From assembly GCF_022554085.1 (NCBI RefSeq), contig NZ_JAKFYR010000002.1:248001-312000 (forward strand): DNA of 64,000 bases. The letters run 5' to 3'. The translations under genes were made by a program, and so were the position numbers. How positions within the stretch are numbered: position 1 is the stretch's first letter; the number at the start of each line of letters is the position of its first letter. The notes beneath the pieces are model-generated. The model had not been told where the DNA came from. It saw only the letters and a program-made list of their open reading frames with translations, and did no database searches. The stretch is from Rhodococcus sp. CH91. Lineage in GTDB: Bacteria > Actinomycetota > Actinomycetes > Mycobacteriales > Mycobacteriaceae. Positions 18,253-27,723 of the stretch are shown one piece after another.

Positions 18253-19283
18253 GCCTGTTCTCCCGTGGGTCGCTCGAATTCGGAAGCGGTGACGGACTCG
18301 TCCGCACTGCCCGCTCGGTCCAACCATTCCAGCCACAGGTCCAATTCCCGGAATGCCGTCGTCAGCGGCCCGGGGGTGGACAGGAAGACGTCGTGGCGGG
18401 CGCCGTCGATCGGCACGATAGCCGTGCGGTTGCCGAGACAGCCCGCCCACCGGGCGATCTGACGGACGTCGAGCACCGCGTCCACGGTGTCGATGCTCGG
18501 GTCGTATCGCGGTGCGGACCGCGACGCGCCGGAGCGCAGGATCAGCGACGGCACTCCGACGTCGAGTCCACGGTGCAGTTCGGCATGCCCTCGCCGGATG
18601 GCGCGGAGCCACCCGAAGCGGACGGGAAAGCCGGCGAGCGGTTTCCAGTCGAGGTTGTAACTCCAGCCCCCGTGCTGGAGGCTGCGGCCGTAGACGCCGA
18701 CCTTCGGGAGCGGGATCACCATCCTCGGCAGCAGCCTGCCGACGACGTCGACGAATGCCGTGCCCACGTTCCGCAGATAGGACGGGCCCTGCAGGTCGAA
18801 CCACGGACTGTTCAGGACCAGACCGAGAATCCCTGCTCCGGGGACCCCACCGGGTCGGCGGCCGAGCCGGGAGAGCCACAACGGGAGCACCAGTCCGCCC
18901 GTCGAGTGCCCCGCCATGAGCACGCCGCCGCCGACCTCGCTGCGCACCACGCGCAGCGCTTCCTCCAGTTCCGTGTCGTAGTAGGCCAGATCGGTGACGA
19001 AGTGCGGGGTCTGTCCCGGGGCGCGCGAACGGCCGCATTTGCGCAGGTCCAGCGCGTAGAACCGGTAGCCGTGCGCTGCGGCGTGCTCGGCGACGTGCTT
19101 CTGGAAGAAGTAGTCGGTGAATCCGTGGACGTAGAGGACCGCGCGATCCGGAAGCTCATCGGATTCCGGCCGGTATCGGACCAGGAACGCGGAGATCTCA
19201 CCCTCCCCGTCGGGGTCGGTGCCCAGCGGGAGTTCGAGCTGCTCGTAGTGCTCCCCGAGAACGTCAGGACGCCAAGTAGTCAC
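18249..19283 (-). CDS. Alpha/beta hydrolase, lysophospholipase/monoacylglycerol lipase-like
   Basis: A 344-residue serine hydrolase. The oxyanion strand [13 protein letters not shown], the cap-side segment [16 protein letters not shown], the nucleophile elbow [15 protein letters not shown] and a late His in [12 protein letters not shown] complete the expected triad region. It belongs to the Hydrolase_4 group acting on mono- or lysoglycerides, but the substrate is unknown. The start is best placed at GTG 19283: on this strand TAGGGT (19290-19295) ends 6 bases before it, so the mRNA is probably leaderless; the earlier GTG 19289 abuts the hexamer. It overlaps mtr by 4 bases, which ties a lipase-like enzyme to thiol redox balance. 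Confidence 0.83.
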   Translation of the reverse strand: MTTWRPDVLGEHYEQLELPLGTDPDGEGEISAFLVRYRPESDELPDRAVLYVHGFTDYFFQKHVAEHAAAHGYRFYALDLRKCGRSRAPGQTPHFVTDLAYYDTELEEALRVVRSEVGGGVLMAGHSTGGLVLPLWLSRLGRRPGGVPGAGILGLVLNSPWFDLQGPSYLRNVGTAFVDVVGRLLPRMVIPLPKVGVYGRSLQHGGWSYNLDWKPLAGFPVRFGWLRAIRRGHAELHRGLDVGVPSLILRSGASRSAPRYDPSIDTVDAVLDVRQIARWAGCLGNRTAIVPIDGARHDVFLSTPGPLTTAFRELDLWLEWLDRAGSADESVTASEFERPTGEQA

Positions 19284-19468
19284 TATCACACCCTAGGCGT
19301 GTTCGCCGACCACCGTTCATGGGTACACAATGAGGTGAAATGAAACGCCGGACAACGCGCGGGTAACCTTTCGGTCGCATTCGCGCGCCGCGTTGCGGGG
19401 ATCTCACGCAACGGTACGTCGGGTACTTCGGCGGCGCGTGCGGACCAGACAAGGAAGTCGATTTCACG

Positions 19469-20995
19469 GTGTCAGAGAACGTAGTAGCGAAAACCGACGT
19501 AGTGCTCGTGGGCGCGGGCATCATGAGCGCGACCCTCGGTGCGTTGTTGCGTCAGGTGCAGCCCGACTGGTCGATCACCGCATTCGAGCGACTCGACGCG
19601 GCCGCAGCCGAGAGCAGCGATCCGTGGAACAACGCCGGCACCGGTCACTCCGCGCTGTGCGAGCTCAACTACACGCCGGCCAAGCCGGGCGGCTCGGTGG
19701 ACATCACGAAGGCCGTGAACGTCAACGAGCAGTTCCAGGTCTCGCGGCAGTTCTGGGCGTACGCCGTCGACAACGGCATCCTGTCCGACCCCGGGAACTT
19801 CATCAATCCCGTCCCGCACGTCAGCTTCGTGCACGGCGCCGAGAACGTGAAGTACCTGCGTGCCCGCTACGACGCGCTCGCCGGGCACCCCCTCTTCGAG
19901 GGCATGGAGTACACCGAGAACCCGGATGTGTTCACCGAGCGTCTGCCGCTCATGGCCGAGGGCCGCGACTTCTCCGATCCGGTCGCGCTGAACTGGACGC
20001 AGACCGGCACCGATGTGGACTTCGGTGCGCTCACCAAGCAGCTCGTCAACCACGTCGCTGCCTCCGGTGGCACGGTCTTCTTCGGACACGAGGTCACCGA
20101 CGTGTCCAAGCAGTCCGACGGCAGCTGGATCGTCAAGGTCCGCAACCGCCGCACCGGCGAGTCCCGCAAGGTCCACGCGAAGTTCGTCTTCGTCGGAGCC
20201 GGCGGTGGTGCCCTGCACCTGCTGCAGAAGTCGGGCATCAAGGAGATCAAGGGCTTCGGTGGTTTCCCGGTGTCCGGTGCCTTCCTGCGCTGTACCAATC
20301 CCGAGGTCATCGCCCGCCACAGCGCGAAGGTCTACGGCAAGGCCGCCGTCGGCGCGCCGCCCATGTCGGTGCCGCACCTCGACACCCGCGTCATCGGCGG
20401 CAAGCAGGGACTGTTGTTCGGCCCGTACGCCGGATGGTCCCCCAAGTTCCTCAAGCAGGGCGGCGTGATGGACCTGCCGAAGTCCGTCCGGCCCGACAAC
20501 CTGATGTCGATGCTCGGCGTGGGCGTGACCGAACTCGGCCTGGTGAAGTACCTCGTCGGTGAGCTCACCCAGTCGCCCGCCGATCGCATCGACACCCTCG
20601 CCGAGTTCGTTCCCGAGGCACGCCTCGAGGATTGGGAACTCATCGTCGCCGGTCAGCGCGTGCAGGTCATCCGCCGCAAGGGTGCGGGCGGTGTCCTCGA
20701 ATTCGGTACCGCCGTGGTCAATGCTGCGGACGGCTCGATCGCCGGCCTGCTCGGTGCCTCCCCGGGTGCCTCGACGGCCGTGCCCGCCATGCTCGACGTC
20801 CTCGAGCGGTGCTTCCCGCAGCAGTGGACAGGCTGGCAGTCCAAGCTCCGCGAGATGGTTCCGTCGCTCGGCGTGAAACTCTCCGACAATCCCGACCTGT
20901 TCCGCCAGGTCTGGGACCACAGCACGAAGTCCCTCCAGCTCGATGCCGTCGCAGGCACCGCGCCCGAGGTGCCTGCCGAGGCCGCTGCGGTCTGA
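19469..20995 (+). CDS. mqo: Malate:quinone oxidoreductase
   Basis: A 508-residue FAD-dependent peripheral membrane enzyme that oxidises malate to oxaloacetate and reduces the quinone pool, linking the TCA cycle to respiration. It carries the Rossmann start [15 protein letters not shown], then the Mqo-specific stretches [46 protein letters not shown] and [14 protein letters not shown] 19469 is preceded by AAGGAAG 12 bases upstream. It is transcribed away from the hydrolase-mtr operon and ends in a strong terminator, so it appears monocistronic. The 185-base gap upstream holds the two divergent promoters. Confidence 0.96.
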   Translation: MSENVVAKTDVVLVGAGIMSATLGALLRQVQPDWSITAFERLDAAAAESSDPWNNAGTGHSALCELNYTPAKPGGSVDITKAVNVNEQFQVSRQFWAYAVDNGILSDPGNFINPVPHVSFVHGAENVKYLRARYDALAGHPLFEGMEYTENPDVFTERLPLMAEGRDFSDPVALNWTQTGTDVDFGALTKQLVNHVAASGGTVFFGHEVTDVSKQSDGSWIVKVRNRRTGESRKVHAKFVFVGAGGGALHLLQKSGIKEIKGFGGFPVSGAFLRCTNPEVIARHSAKVYGKAAVGAPPMSVPHLDTRVIGGKQGLLFGPYAGWSPKFLKQGGVMDLPKSVRPDNLMSMLGVGVTELGLVKYLVGELTQSPADRIDTLAEFVPEARLEDWELIVAGQRVQVIRRKGAGGVLEFGTAVVNAADGSIAGLLGASPGASTAVPAMLDVLERCFPQQWTGWQSKLREMVPSLGVKLSDNPDLFRQVWDHSTKSLQLDAVAGTAPEVPAEAAAV

Positions 20996-21006
20996 TCCGG
21001 TTCACC

Positions 21007-21042
21007 CACCTGTGGCCCGGGGCACTGCCCGGGCCACAGGTG
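21007..21042 (+). terminator. Intrinsic terminator after mqo
   Basis: A perfect 15-bp inverted repeat (21007-21021 and 21028-21042) with the 6-base loop GCACTG, starting 12 bases after the mqo stop. Confidence 0.85.
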
Positions 21043-21094
21043 TCCCGAACGTGAATCCGGCACGCGGATTCGCCTCGACACGAGAGATGGGGAG

Positions 21095-22357
21095 ATGCCC
21101 GTGTCCGCTGCCGCAGAGGACGAGACCAGTTATCTGGTCGGACTCGATCTCCACGGACGCCGGGTCGTGATCGTCGGAGGAGGCAGCGTCGCGCAGCGGC
21201 GTCTCGGTCTGCTCGTCGCGTCCGGTGCACGGGTCCACGTGATCACCCGCGCCGCGACACCCGTGGTCGAGAGCATGGCTGCGAAGGGTCGCATCTCGCT
21301 CGAGCTGCGCGACTATCGCGAGGGCGATCTCGACGGCGCGTGGTACGCGATGGCGTGCACGGACGAGCCCGGCACCAACGAGGCCGTCGTGGCCGAGGCC
21401 GAACGCAGCCGGATCTTCTGCGTCCGTGCGGACAGTGCACGGCACGGCAGCGCCGTCACCCCCGCGACGGCACGCTACGACGGCCTGTCCGTGGGTGTTC
21501 TCGCCGGTGGTGACCACCGCAGATCCGCCGCGGTCCGCACCTCCATCCGCGACGCGCTCGCCGGCGCAGCGGTCTCCGAATTCGACGACGCCGCGCCCAA
21601 GCCGGTCGGCGTCGCGCTCGTCGGTGGGGGTCCGGGCGATCCCGACCTGATCACCGTGCGGGGCCGACGCCTCCTCGCCCGCGCGGACGTCGTCGTCGCC
21701 GACCACCTGGCTCCGCAGGAGTTGCTCGCCGAACTCGACCATCACGTCGAGGTGATCGACGCCGCGAAGCTCCCGTACGGGCGTGCCATGGCCCAGCAGG
21801 CCATCAACGACATCCTCGTCGACCGTGCCCGGGCCGGTAAGTTCGTCGTCCGGCTCAAGGGCGGTGATCCCTACGTCTTCGGGCGGGGCTACGAGGAACT
21901 CGAGGCGTGCACGGCGGCCGGAATCCCCGTCACGGTGGTTCCCGGCATCACCAGCGCCATCTCGGTGCCCTCCGCTGCCGGCATCCCGGTCACGCACCGT
22001 GGCGTGACGCACGAATTCGTCGTCGTCAGCGGACACGTCGCGCCCGACCATCCCGACTCGCTCACCGACTGGGATGCGCTCGCCAAGCTCCGCGGCACGC
22101 TTGTCCTGCTCATGGCCGTCGAGCGCATCGATCGATTCGCCGACGCCCTGATCGCCGGAGGGCGCCCGGCGAGCACGCCGGTGGTCGTCGTGCAGGAAGG
22201 CACGCTGCGCAGCCAGCGGGTGGTGCGCGCCGAACTGGCCACCGTGGCGCAGCGCGTCCGGGACGAGAACGTCCGCCCGCCCGCGATCGTGGTGATCGGT
22301 CCGGTGGCCGGTTTCGGGGACGATCCGGCGACCGGATCCGAACCGGACGGTGGGTAA
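21095..22357 (+). CDS. cysG: Sirohaem synthase: precorrin-2 dehydrogenase/ferrochelatase fused to uroporphyrinogen-III methyltransferase
   Basis: A 420-residue fusion. Residues 1-165 form a CysG_A/Met8-like domain with a Rossmann motif VVIVGGGSVAQRRLGLL, which oxidises precorrin-2 and may insert iron. Residues 174-410 form an SUMT domain with VGGGPGDPDLITVRG, VADHL, the RLKGGDPYVFGRGYEE motif and VPGITSAISVPSAAGIPVTHR, which methylates uroporphyrinogen III twice with SAM. The product, sirohaem, is the cofactor of sulfite and nitrite reductases. It occupies the place of cysG (Rv2847c) next to efpA. ATG 21095 or GTG 21101 could be the start, since GGGGAG lies just upstream of both. Confidence 0.92.
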   Translation: MPVSAAAEDETSYLVGLDLHGRRVVIVGGGSVAQRRLGLLVASGARVHVITRAATPVVESMAAKGRISLELRDYREGDLDGAWYAMACTDEPGTNEAVVAEAERSRIFCVRADSARHGSAVTPATARYDGLSVGVLAGGDHRRSAAVRTSIRDALAGAAVSEFDDAAPKPVGVALVGGGPGDPDLITVRGRRLLARADVVVADHLAPQELLAELDHHVEVIDAAKLPYGRAMAQQAINDILVDRARAGKFVVRLKGGDPYVFGRGYEELEACTAAGIPVTVVPGITSAISVPSAAGIPVTHRGVTHEFVVVSGHVAPDHPDSLTDWDALAKLRGTLVLLMAVERIDRFADALIAGGRPASTPVVVVQEGTLRSQRVVRAELATVAQRVRDENVRPPAIVVIGPVAGFGDDPATGSEPDGG

Positions 22358-22359
22358 CG

Positions 22360-23838
22360 TTGAGTCACGTGGCAACTACCTCGAATCCCTCGACCACCCG
22401 CGCGGTCGCTCTGGCCATGCTCGTCCTGAGCGGTCTCCAGCTGATGGTCGTGCTCGACGGCACGGTCGCGAATCTCGCGCTCGCACCGCTGCAGGCCGAT
22501 CTGGGATTGTCGGATGCCGGCCGCAACTGGGTTCTCACCTCGTACGCCCTCGCGTTCGGCGGCCTCATGCTGCTCGGCGGCCGGCTCGGCGACAGTTACG
22601 GTCGCAAGCGCACGTTCATGGCGGGAGTGGGGTTGTTCACTCTCGCGTCCCTGCTGTGCGGGCTGGCGACCAACGAAGAGATGCTCATCGGGGCGCGCGC
22701 ACTCCAGGGCGTCGGTGCGGCGATCGCTTCGCCGACCGCGCTCGCGCTCGTCGCGACGACCTTCGCCGCAGGTCCTGCGCGTAACCGTGCCATCGCGGTC
22801 TTCGCCGCGATGACCGGAGTCGGCTCCATCGCAGGACTCATCCTCGGCGGTGCGCTCACCCAGGTGTCCTGGCGCTGGATCTTCCTCATCAACGTGCCGA
22901 TCGGTGTGCTCATCGTCGTTCTCGCCGCGATCGCGTTGCGTGAGACCACGTCCGAACGGCTCTCCCTCGATGTGCCCGGCGCGGTGCTCGCGACGCTGGG
23001 GTGCACGGGTGTGGTCTTCGGTCTCACCGAAGGCCCGGAACTCGGATGGGCGAGCCCCCCGGTGATCGGTGCGCTCGTCGCCGGATTCGTGCTGCTCGGG
23101 TTGTTCCTGCTCGTCGAACGGCGCGCCGAGAATCCGCTCCTGCCGTTCGTGCTGTTCCGGAACAAGAACCGAGTCGCGACCTTCGTGGCGATCTTCTTCG
23201 CCGGCGCGGTGATGTTCAGTCTCGCGGCCTTCGTCGCCCTGTTCGTGCAGGACATCCTCGGCTACAGCCCGCTGGCCGCCGGTCTGGCGTTCGTGCCGTT
23301 CGCCTTCGGTCTCGGCGGTGCCGCCGCGGTCTCGTCCAAGCTGGTCGCCCGGATCGAGCCCCGATGGCTGGTGGTCACGGGATCGGCGATCATGACGGTG
23401 AGCCTGATGTACGGGTCGACGATGGACGGCAGCGTCCGGTACTTCCCGACCCTGTTCGCGCTGGTTCTCGTCGTCGGCTTCGGTGTCGGCCTGGCCGTGG
23501 TGCCGCTGCCGCTCTGTGCGATCTCCGGTGTGGGTCAGCACGAGATCGGACCGCTGTCGGCGATCGCACAGGTCGCGCAGACCCTCGGCGGACCGGTCGG
23601 TCTCGGAGTGATCGGCGCGATGGCCACCTCCCGGACGATGTCGCTCGGCGGGAGTTCGGGAGCCGTTGCCGACATGACCGACGCCCAGCTCGTCGCGCAG
23701 GGCGAGGGGTACATGCTCGCGCTGGTCGGATGTGCCGTCTGTGCGGTGATCGCCGGCGTCGCCGCCCTGTTCATCCGCTTCACGCCCGAAGAGGTGGCCC
23801 AGGCGCAGGAAGCAGAGAAGGCCGCGCAGACCTCCTGA
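22360..23838 (+). CDS. efpA: EfpA-type MFS efflux transporter (DHA2, 14 helices)
   Basis: About 492 residues with 14 predicted membrane segments. The opening helix GLQLMVVLDGTVANLALAPL carries the DHA2 motif D1, and SDAGRNWVLTSYALAFGGLMLLGGRLGDSYGRKRTF closely resembles mycobacterial EfpA; motif C appears as GSIAGLILGGALTQVSWRWIF. EfpA exports antibiotics and probably lipids, driven by protons. TTG 22360 has GGTGGG 5 bases upstream; GTG 22369 is the alternative. The gene begins 2 bases after cysG ends, so the two are co-transcribed, which keeps the conserved cysG-efpA-proS neighbourhood. Confidence 0.87.
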   Translation: MSHVATTSNPSTTRAVALAMLVLSGLQLMVVLDGTVANLALAPLQADLGLSDAGRNWVLTSYALAFGGLMLLGGRLGDSYGRKRTFMAGVGLFTLASLLCGLATNEEMLIGARALQGVGAAIASPTALALVATTFAAGPARNRAIAVFAAMTGVGSIAGLILGGALTQVSWRWIFLINVPIGVLIVVLAAIALRETTSERLSLDVPGAVLATLGCTGVVFGLTEGPELGWASPPVIGALVAGFVLLGLFLLVERRAENPLLPFVLFRNKNRVATFVAIFFAGAVMFSLAAFVALFVQDILGYSPLAAGLAFVPFAFGLGGAAAVSSKLVARIEPRWLVVTGSAIMTVSLMYGSTMDGSVRYFPTLFALVLVVGFGVGLAVVPLPLCAISGVGQHEIGPLSAIAQVAQTLGGPVGLGVIGAMATSRTMSLGGSSGAVADMTDAQLVAQGEGYMLALVGCAVCAVIAGVAALFIRFTPEEVAQAQEAEKAAQTS

Positions 23839-23911
23839 CCGTTCGATGCCGTCGCCGTGGCGGATGAGCGTGCTCACGGCTGCCGCGTGCGATCCCGGGT
23901 ACCCGACCGTC

Positions 23912-25024
23912 ATGCAGGTCGGAATGAGCGAGAGGATCAGGTTCGCGTGGTCGTGGATCGTACGGGCCGTCCGGGAGGCCGGACACGAGCGGTACGTCGC
24001 GCTGCAGGTGCTGCGATGCACCCTCGCCGCAGTCGTCGCGTGGCTGCTCGTGGCCGAGATATTCCACTTCCAGCAGGCGTTCCTCGCCCCCTACGTGGCG
24101 GTCTTCCTCGTCGAGGCCACGGTGCTCCGCTCGATGCAGCAGGCTGTCGTGCAACTCGGTGCGGTCGTCGCGGGACTGCTGGTCGCCGTGGTGGTGACGC
24201 GTCTGGTGGAGTCGACGACCGCGGCCATCGGAGTTGCGGTCGCAGTGGGTTGTGTCGTCGGACGCTGGCGGCGGTTCGGCTCGAGCGGAATCTGGGTGGC
24301 CATCACCGCGCTGCTGGTGATAGCGACGGGCACCACCGACAGTCCCGTCCTGCTGGGTGAACGGCTCGTGGAGACGATGATCGGTGCCGCGGTCGGTGTC
24401 GCGGTGACAGCGCTGGTCTTCCCTCCGGTGTACACCGCCGGTAAGGAAGGCGCCGAGCTCACCGCCGAGCTGCGCGACCTGCTTCGCGACATGGCGGCAG
24501 GATGTCGTGAAGGGACAGCGGACGGGCACCACGGCTGGGTGCAGCGCGCCCGCGGCATCGACAGTCTCGTCCGGCGCGCCTTCGACGAATCACGATGGGC
24601 ACACGAGAGTGCGCGGTTGAACCCCCGCCCCGCCGCCGCCCGTGCCGGGGAGCGGGCACGCCGGTGGGACCGGACGCTCGACGACCTGTCGTCGGTGTCG
24701 AGCGCGGTGGAGGAACTGGCGCACGCGCTGGGACCGGTCCTCGACGACGACACGTCACCGCCCCGCGGGCCCGGTGCGGACACCGAGTTGCACCGGGCGC
24801 GAGCGACGGTGGCCTCGATGCTCGACGCGCTCGCCGGGATGATCGAGGAGGTGGGCGAGGGACACGAGGTTGACCCCGAGGGGCTGTGCCGTCGAAACCT
24901 CACCGATCTCGCGCAGCTCGCGACCGCGTCGAGCGACACGCTCCTGACGGCGCGGCTCGGTGCCGTCCTGCACACCGCCCGGCGAATCGTCGCGGCGATG
25001 CGACTGGAGGTCGAGGACGCGTGA
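23912..25024 (+). CDS. FUSC family (aromatic acid exporter-like) membrane protein
   Basis: About 370 residues: an N-terminal membrane domain of about six helices (LRCTLAAVVAWLLVAEI, QQAFLAPYVAVFLVEATVLRSM, GAVVAGLLVAVVVTRLVE and so on) followed by a long soluble alpha-helical region (from about residue 180) with helix-breaking linkers. The arrangement matches FUSC/ArAE-like proteins, thought to export aromatic acids or other organic acids; a specific substrate cannot be claimed. The start is uncertain: ATG 23912, ATG 23924 or ATG 23846. It lies downstream of efpA and may be co-transcribed. It is not part of the mycobacterial cysG-efpA-proS order. Confidence 0.72.
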   Translation: MQVGMSERIRFAWSWIVRAVREAGHERYVALQVLRCTLAAVVAWLLVAEIFHFQQAFLAPYVAVFLVEATVLRSMQQAVVQLGAVVAGLLVAVVVTRLVESTTAAIGVAVAVGCVVGRWRRFGSSGIWVAITALLVIATGTTDSPVLLGERLVETMIGAAVGVAVTALVFPPVYTAGKEGAELTAELRDLLRDMAAGCREGTADGHHGWVQRARGIDSLVRRAFDESRWAHESARLNPRPAAARAGERARRWDRTLDDLSSVSSAVEELAHALGPVLDDDTSPPRGPGADTELHRARATVASMLDALAGMIEEVGEGHEVDPEGLCRRNLTDLAQLATASSDTLLTARLGAVLHTARRIVAAMRLEVEDA

Positions 25025-25030
25025 GCGGGG

Positions 25031-25774
25031 TCAGGTCAGCACCACAAGCTCGGTCGGGGACGTGACCTCCACCCGCAATCCCGCCTTCGAGGCGACCCGG
25101 GCGACGGAATCGATGTCGCTCGGATCCGCCCGCGTGAGCACCAGTGCCCGGGCGAGCAGTCCCTTGTGATGCTTGTTGAAATGGCTGACGACCTTACGGG
25201 TGCCGTCCGCCTGCTCGGTGAGCACGGTGGCAGTGATCGCTCCGGGCACGGGACCGAGTTGCTGATAGACCCCCGAGCGGAGGTCCACCACGAGATCCCC
25301 GCCGGCTTCCGTGACGAGAGCCTCCGTGAGCTCGGCTCGCCACACGGACTTCAGCGTGCCGAGGCCGGGCAGCTTCGAGCCGCCGGACAGGCGATAGGCG
25401 GGAATCGGATCGCCCGCCCTGACCGCGCCGAACAACGCCGAGCCGACCCCGAGTCGCCGAGTCGCCTTCTCCCGCTGGGCCTTCGTGAAGGCCGCGGCGT
25501 CGAGAGCGTCGTACAAGACGCCGGTATACCGTTCGAGCGCCGGGCGGGTGGGGGAGACCCACAGCTTCGCGTTGCGCTCGATCTCGTCGGCGCCCTTCGC
25601 GCCGAGCCCGAGAGCGCGGCTCGACTCCTCGGGATCGGCGGCGAGGTCGACGAGGGCCTGCACGAGCATCTCCCGGGTCTCCGTCAGTTGCGGCATCGAC
25701 AGGTCGGCGAGATCCAGCGGACCACCCTCGCCGCCGTCGGACTTGGTCTCGGAAGGGGGGAGAAGTACCAGCAC
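25031..25774 (-). CDS. yaaA: Peroxide stress protein YaaA (UPF0246/DUF328)
   Basis: A 247-residue protein with the family start LVLLPPSETKSDGG, the middle motif RYTGVLYDALDAA and the DNA/iron-handling core LSGGSKLPGLGTLKSVWR, VVDLRSGVYQQL and SHFNKHHKGLLARALV. In E. coli YaaA lowers free iron during peroxide stress. GTG 25774 (residues VLVLLPPSE) is preferred over the longer frame to 25801, because family members begin at this point. It is convergent with the FUSC gene (6-base gap) and divergent from proS. Confidence 0.9.
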   Translation of the reverse strand: MLVLLPPSETKSDGGEGGPLDLADLSMPQLTETREMLVQALVDLAADPEESSRALGLGAKGADEIERNAKLWVSPTRPALERYTGVLYDALDAAAFTKAQREKATRRLGVGSALFGAVRAGDPIPAYRLSGGSKLPGLGTLKSVWRAELTEALVTEAGGDLVVDLRSGVYQQLGPVPGAITATVLTEQADGTRKVVSHFNKHHKGLLARALVLTRADPSDIDSVARVASKAGLRVEVTSPTELVVLT

Positions 25775-25849
25775 AACCGGTAACCGTACCGACCCGGTCA
25801 CCGGGCGCCGCCGTCACCGCCGGTGACGGCCACGGTAGGCTGCAAGGTC

Positions 25850-27583
25850 GTGATCACCCGCATGTCGCACCTGTTCCTCCGTACCCTCCGCGACGACCCG
25901 GCCGACGCCGAGGTCGCCAGCCACAAGTTGCTCGTCCGAGCCGGATACGTGCGACGCATCGCGCCGGGCGTCTACTCGTGGTTGCCTCTGGGGCTGCGGG
26001 TGCTGCGGCAGATCGAGCGGGTCGTGCGCGAGGAGATGAATTCCATCGGTGCGCAGGAGATCGTCCTGCCGGCGCTGCTGCCTCGCGACGCCTACGAGAC
26101 CACCAACCGCTGGACGGAATACGGCGACAGTCTGTTCCGGCTGCAGGACCGCAAGGGCGGCGATTACCTTCTCGGGCCCACCCACGAGGAGATGTTCGCG
26201 CTCACCGTCAAGGGTGAATACAACTCGTACAAGGACTTCCCCGTCACGCTGTACCAGATCCAGACGAAATACCGCGACGAGGAACGTCCCCGCGCCGGCA
26301 TCCTGCGTGGCCGCGAGTTCGTGATGAAGGATTCGTACAGCTTCGACCTCACCGACGAAGGTCTCGCCGAGTCCTACCGGGCGCACCGTGACGCCTACGA
26401 ACGCATCTTCACGCGCCTCGGGGTCGAGTACGTGATCGTCTCGGCCACCTCCGGCGCGATGGGGGGCAGTGCCTCCGAAGAGTTCCTCGCCGATTCGCCG
26501 GCAGGTGAGGACACCTACGTGCGATGCCTCGAATCCGGTTATGCGGCGAACGTCGAAGCGGTGAAGACCCTCGCTCCCGAACCGCTGCCGATCGAGGGCC
26601 TGCCCGAGGCGGTCGTACACGACACCCCGGACACCCCGACGATCGACACGCTCGTCGCGGCGGCCTCGACGATCCTCGGTCGTGAGGTGAGCGCGGCCGA
26701 GACCCTCAAGAACGTCATGGTGAAGGTCCGCCGCCCCGGTGGTGAGTGGGAGCTGCTCGGCATCGGTATCCCCGGCGATCGCGAGGTCGACGACAAGCGC
26801 CTCGAGGCGTCGCTCGAACCTGCCGAGGTCGAACTGCTCACCGAAGCGGATTTCGCGGCGAACCCGTTCCTCGTCAAGGGGTACATCGGTCCGAAGTCGC
26901 TGCTCGCCAACGGTGTCCGTTATCTCGTCGATCCGCGGGTGGTGGACGGCACCAGCTGGATCACCGGTGCCGACGAGCAGGGCAAGCACGTCTTCGGTCT
27001 GGTCGCGGGTCGCGACTTCACGCCGGACGGAACGATCGAGGCCGCCGAGGTGCGCGACGGCGATCCGTCGCCGGACGGGGCGGGTCCGCTCGTCTCGGCT
27101 CGCGGTATCGAGATCGGCCACGTCTTCCAGCTCGGCCGTAAGTACACCGATGCCTTCGCCGTGGACGTGCTCGGGGAGAACGGCAAGCCGGTGCGCCCCA
27201 CGATGGGCTCCTACGGGGTCGGGGTCTCCCGCCTCGTTGCGGTGATCGCCGAGCAGCAGCACGACGAGAAGGGCCTGCGGTGGCCGGCGGAGATCGCCCC
27301 GTTCGACGTGCACCTGGTGATCGCGAACAAGGACGAGCAGGCGCGTGAGGGGGCAGAGAATCTCGCCGAGGAACTGTCCAACGCGGGGGTGGAGGTCCTG
27401 CTCGACGACCGTAAGGCGTCGCCCGGCGTCAAGTTCAAGGATTCCGAACTGCTGGGCATGCCGCTGGTCGTCGTGGTCGGCCGTGGATTCGCCGACGGCA
27501 CGGTCGAGGTCCGTGACCGCTTCTCCGGTGTCGCCGACGAGGTGCCGATCGGGGAGGTCGTCCAGCGCATCCTCTCCCGCTGA
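25850..27583 (+). CDS. proS: Prolyl-tRNA synthetase (bacterial type with editing insertion)
   Basis: A 577-residue class II synthetase that charges tRNA-Pro. It begins with [24 protein letters not shown]-like residues, the standard family start, at GTG 25850. Motif 1 is near ETTNRW, motif 2 is [22 protein letters not shown], motif 3 is [16 protein letters not shown], and the anticodon-binding domain ([12 protein letters not shown] to the end) follows. The 170-odd residues between motifs 2 and 3 (from about [11 protein letters not shown] to [10 protein letters not shown]) are the YbaK-like INS editing domain that clears Ala-tRNA-Pro. A TAGGCT hexamer ends 11 bases upstream. It is followed by a terminator and then the iron-box operon. 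Confidence 0.96.
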   Translation: MITRMSHLFLRTLRDDPADAEVASHKLLVRAGYVRRIAPGVYSWLPLGLRVLRQIERVVREEMNSIGAQEIVLPALLPRDAYETTNRWTEYGDSLFRLQDRKGGDYLLGPTHEEMFALTVKGEYNSYKDFPVTLYQIQTKYRDEERPRAGILRGREFVMKDSYSFDLTDEGLAESYRAHRDAYERIFTRLGVEYVIVSATSGAMGGSASEEFLADSPAGEDTYVRCLESGYAANVEAVKTLAPEPLPIEGLPEAVVHDTPDTPTIDTLVAAASTILGREVSAAETLKNVMVKVRRPGGEWELLGIGIPGDREVDDKRLEASLEPAEVELLTEADFAANPFLVKGYIGPKSLLANGVRYLVDPRVVDGTSWITGADEQGKHVFGLVAGRDFTPDGTIEAAEVRDGDPSPDGAGPLVSARGIEIGHVFQLGRKYTDAFAVDVLGENGKPVRPTMGSYGVGVSRLVAVIAEQQHDEKGLRWPAEIAPFDVHLVIANKDEQAREGAENLAEELSNAGVEVLLDDRKASPGVKFKDSELLGMPLVVVVGRGFADGTVEVRDRFSGVADEVPIGEVVQRILSR

Positions 27584-27594
27584 CCCCTGTCTGC

Positions 27595-27627
27595 CGGTGC
27601 CCTCGCACTCTCTGTGCGGGGGCACCG
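27595..27627 (+). terminator. Intrinsic terminator after proS
   Basis: CGGTGCCC-T-CGCAC (27595-27608) pairs with GTGCG-G-GGGCACCG (27614-27627) around a 5-base loop: 13 base pairs with one internal T/G pair, 11 bases after the proS stop. Confidence 0.75.
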
Positions 27628-27662
27628 CTGCATCTGCGCGAAGGCGGCAATACCGGCAGCGC

Positions 27663-27681
27663 ATAGGTAATGCTAACCTCA
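27663..27681 (+). promoter_or_regulatory. IdeR/DtxR-like iron box upstream of the ABC importer operon
   Basis: The 19 bases ATAGGTAATGCTAACCTCA match the DtxR/IdeR consensus TTAGGTTAGGCTAACCTAA at 15 of 19 positions, including AGGT and GCTAACCT. The right half contains TAACCT (27674-27679), a plausible -10 hexamer, so bound repressor would cover the promoter. It lies 43 bases before the first gene of the importer operon, which argues for repression under iron-replete conditions. Confidence 0.7.
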
Positions 27682-27723
27682 TTCCGTTCTTGTGGTCTGT
27701 CACGACAGAAACGGATGGTGGAT

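Noticed and set aside
20996-21094. Cobalamin-type riboswitch before cysG
   Set aside because: Apart from the mqo terminator, the gap is too short and shows no riboswitch-like conserved boxes.
21889-24021. 710-codon open frame on the minus strand
   Set aside because: Antisense to cysG and efpA; composition is charged and repetitive (Arg/Glu/His), with no conserved motif.
25814-27703. 629-codon open frame on the minus strand
   Set aside because: Antisense to proS and across its terminator; no domain features.
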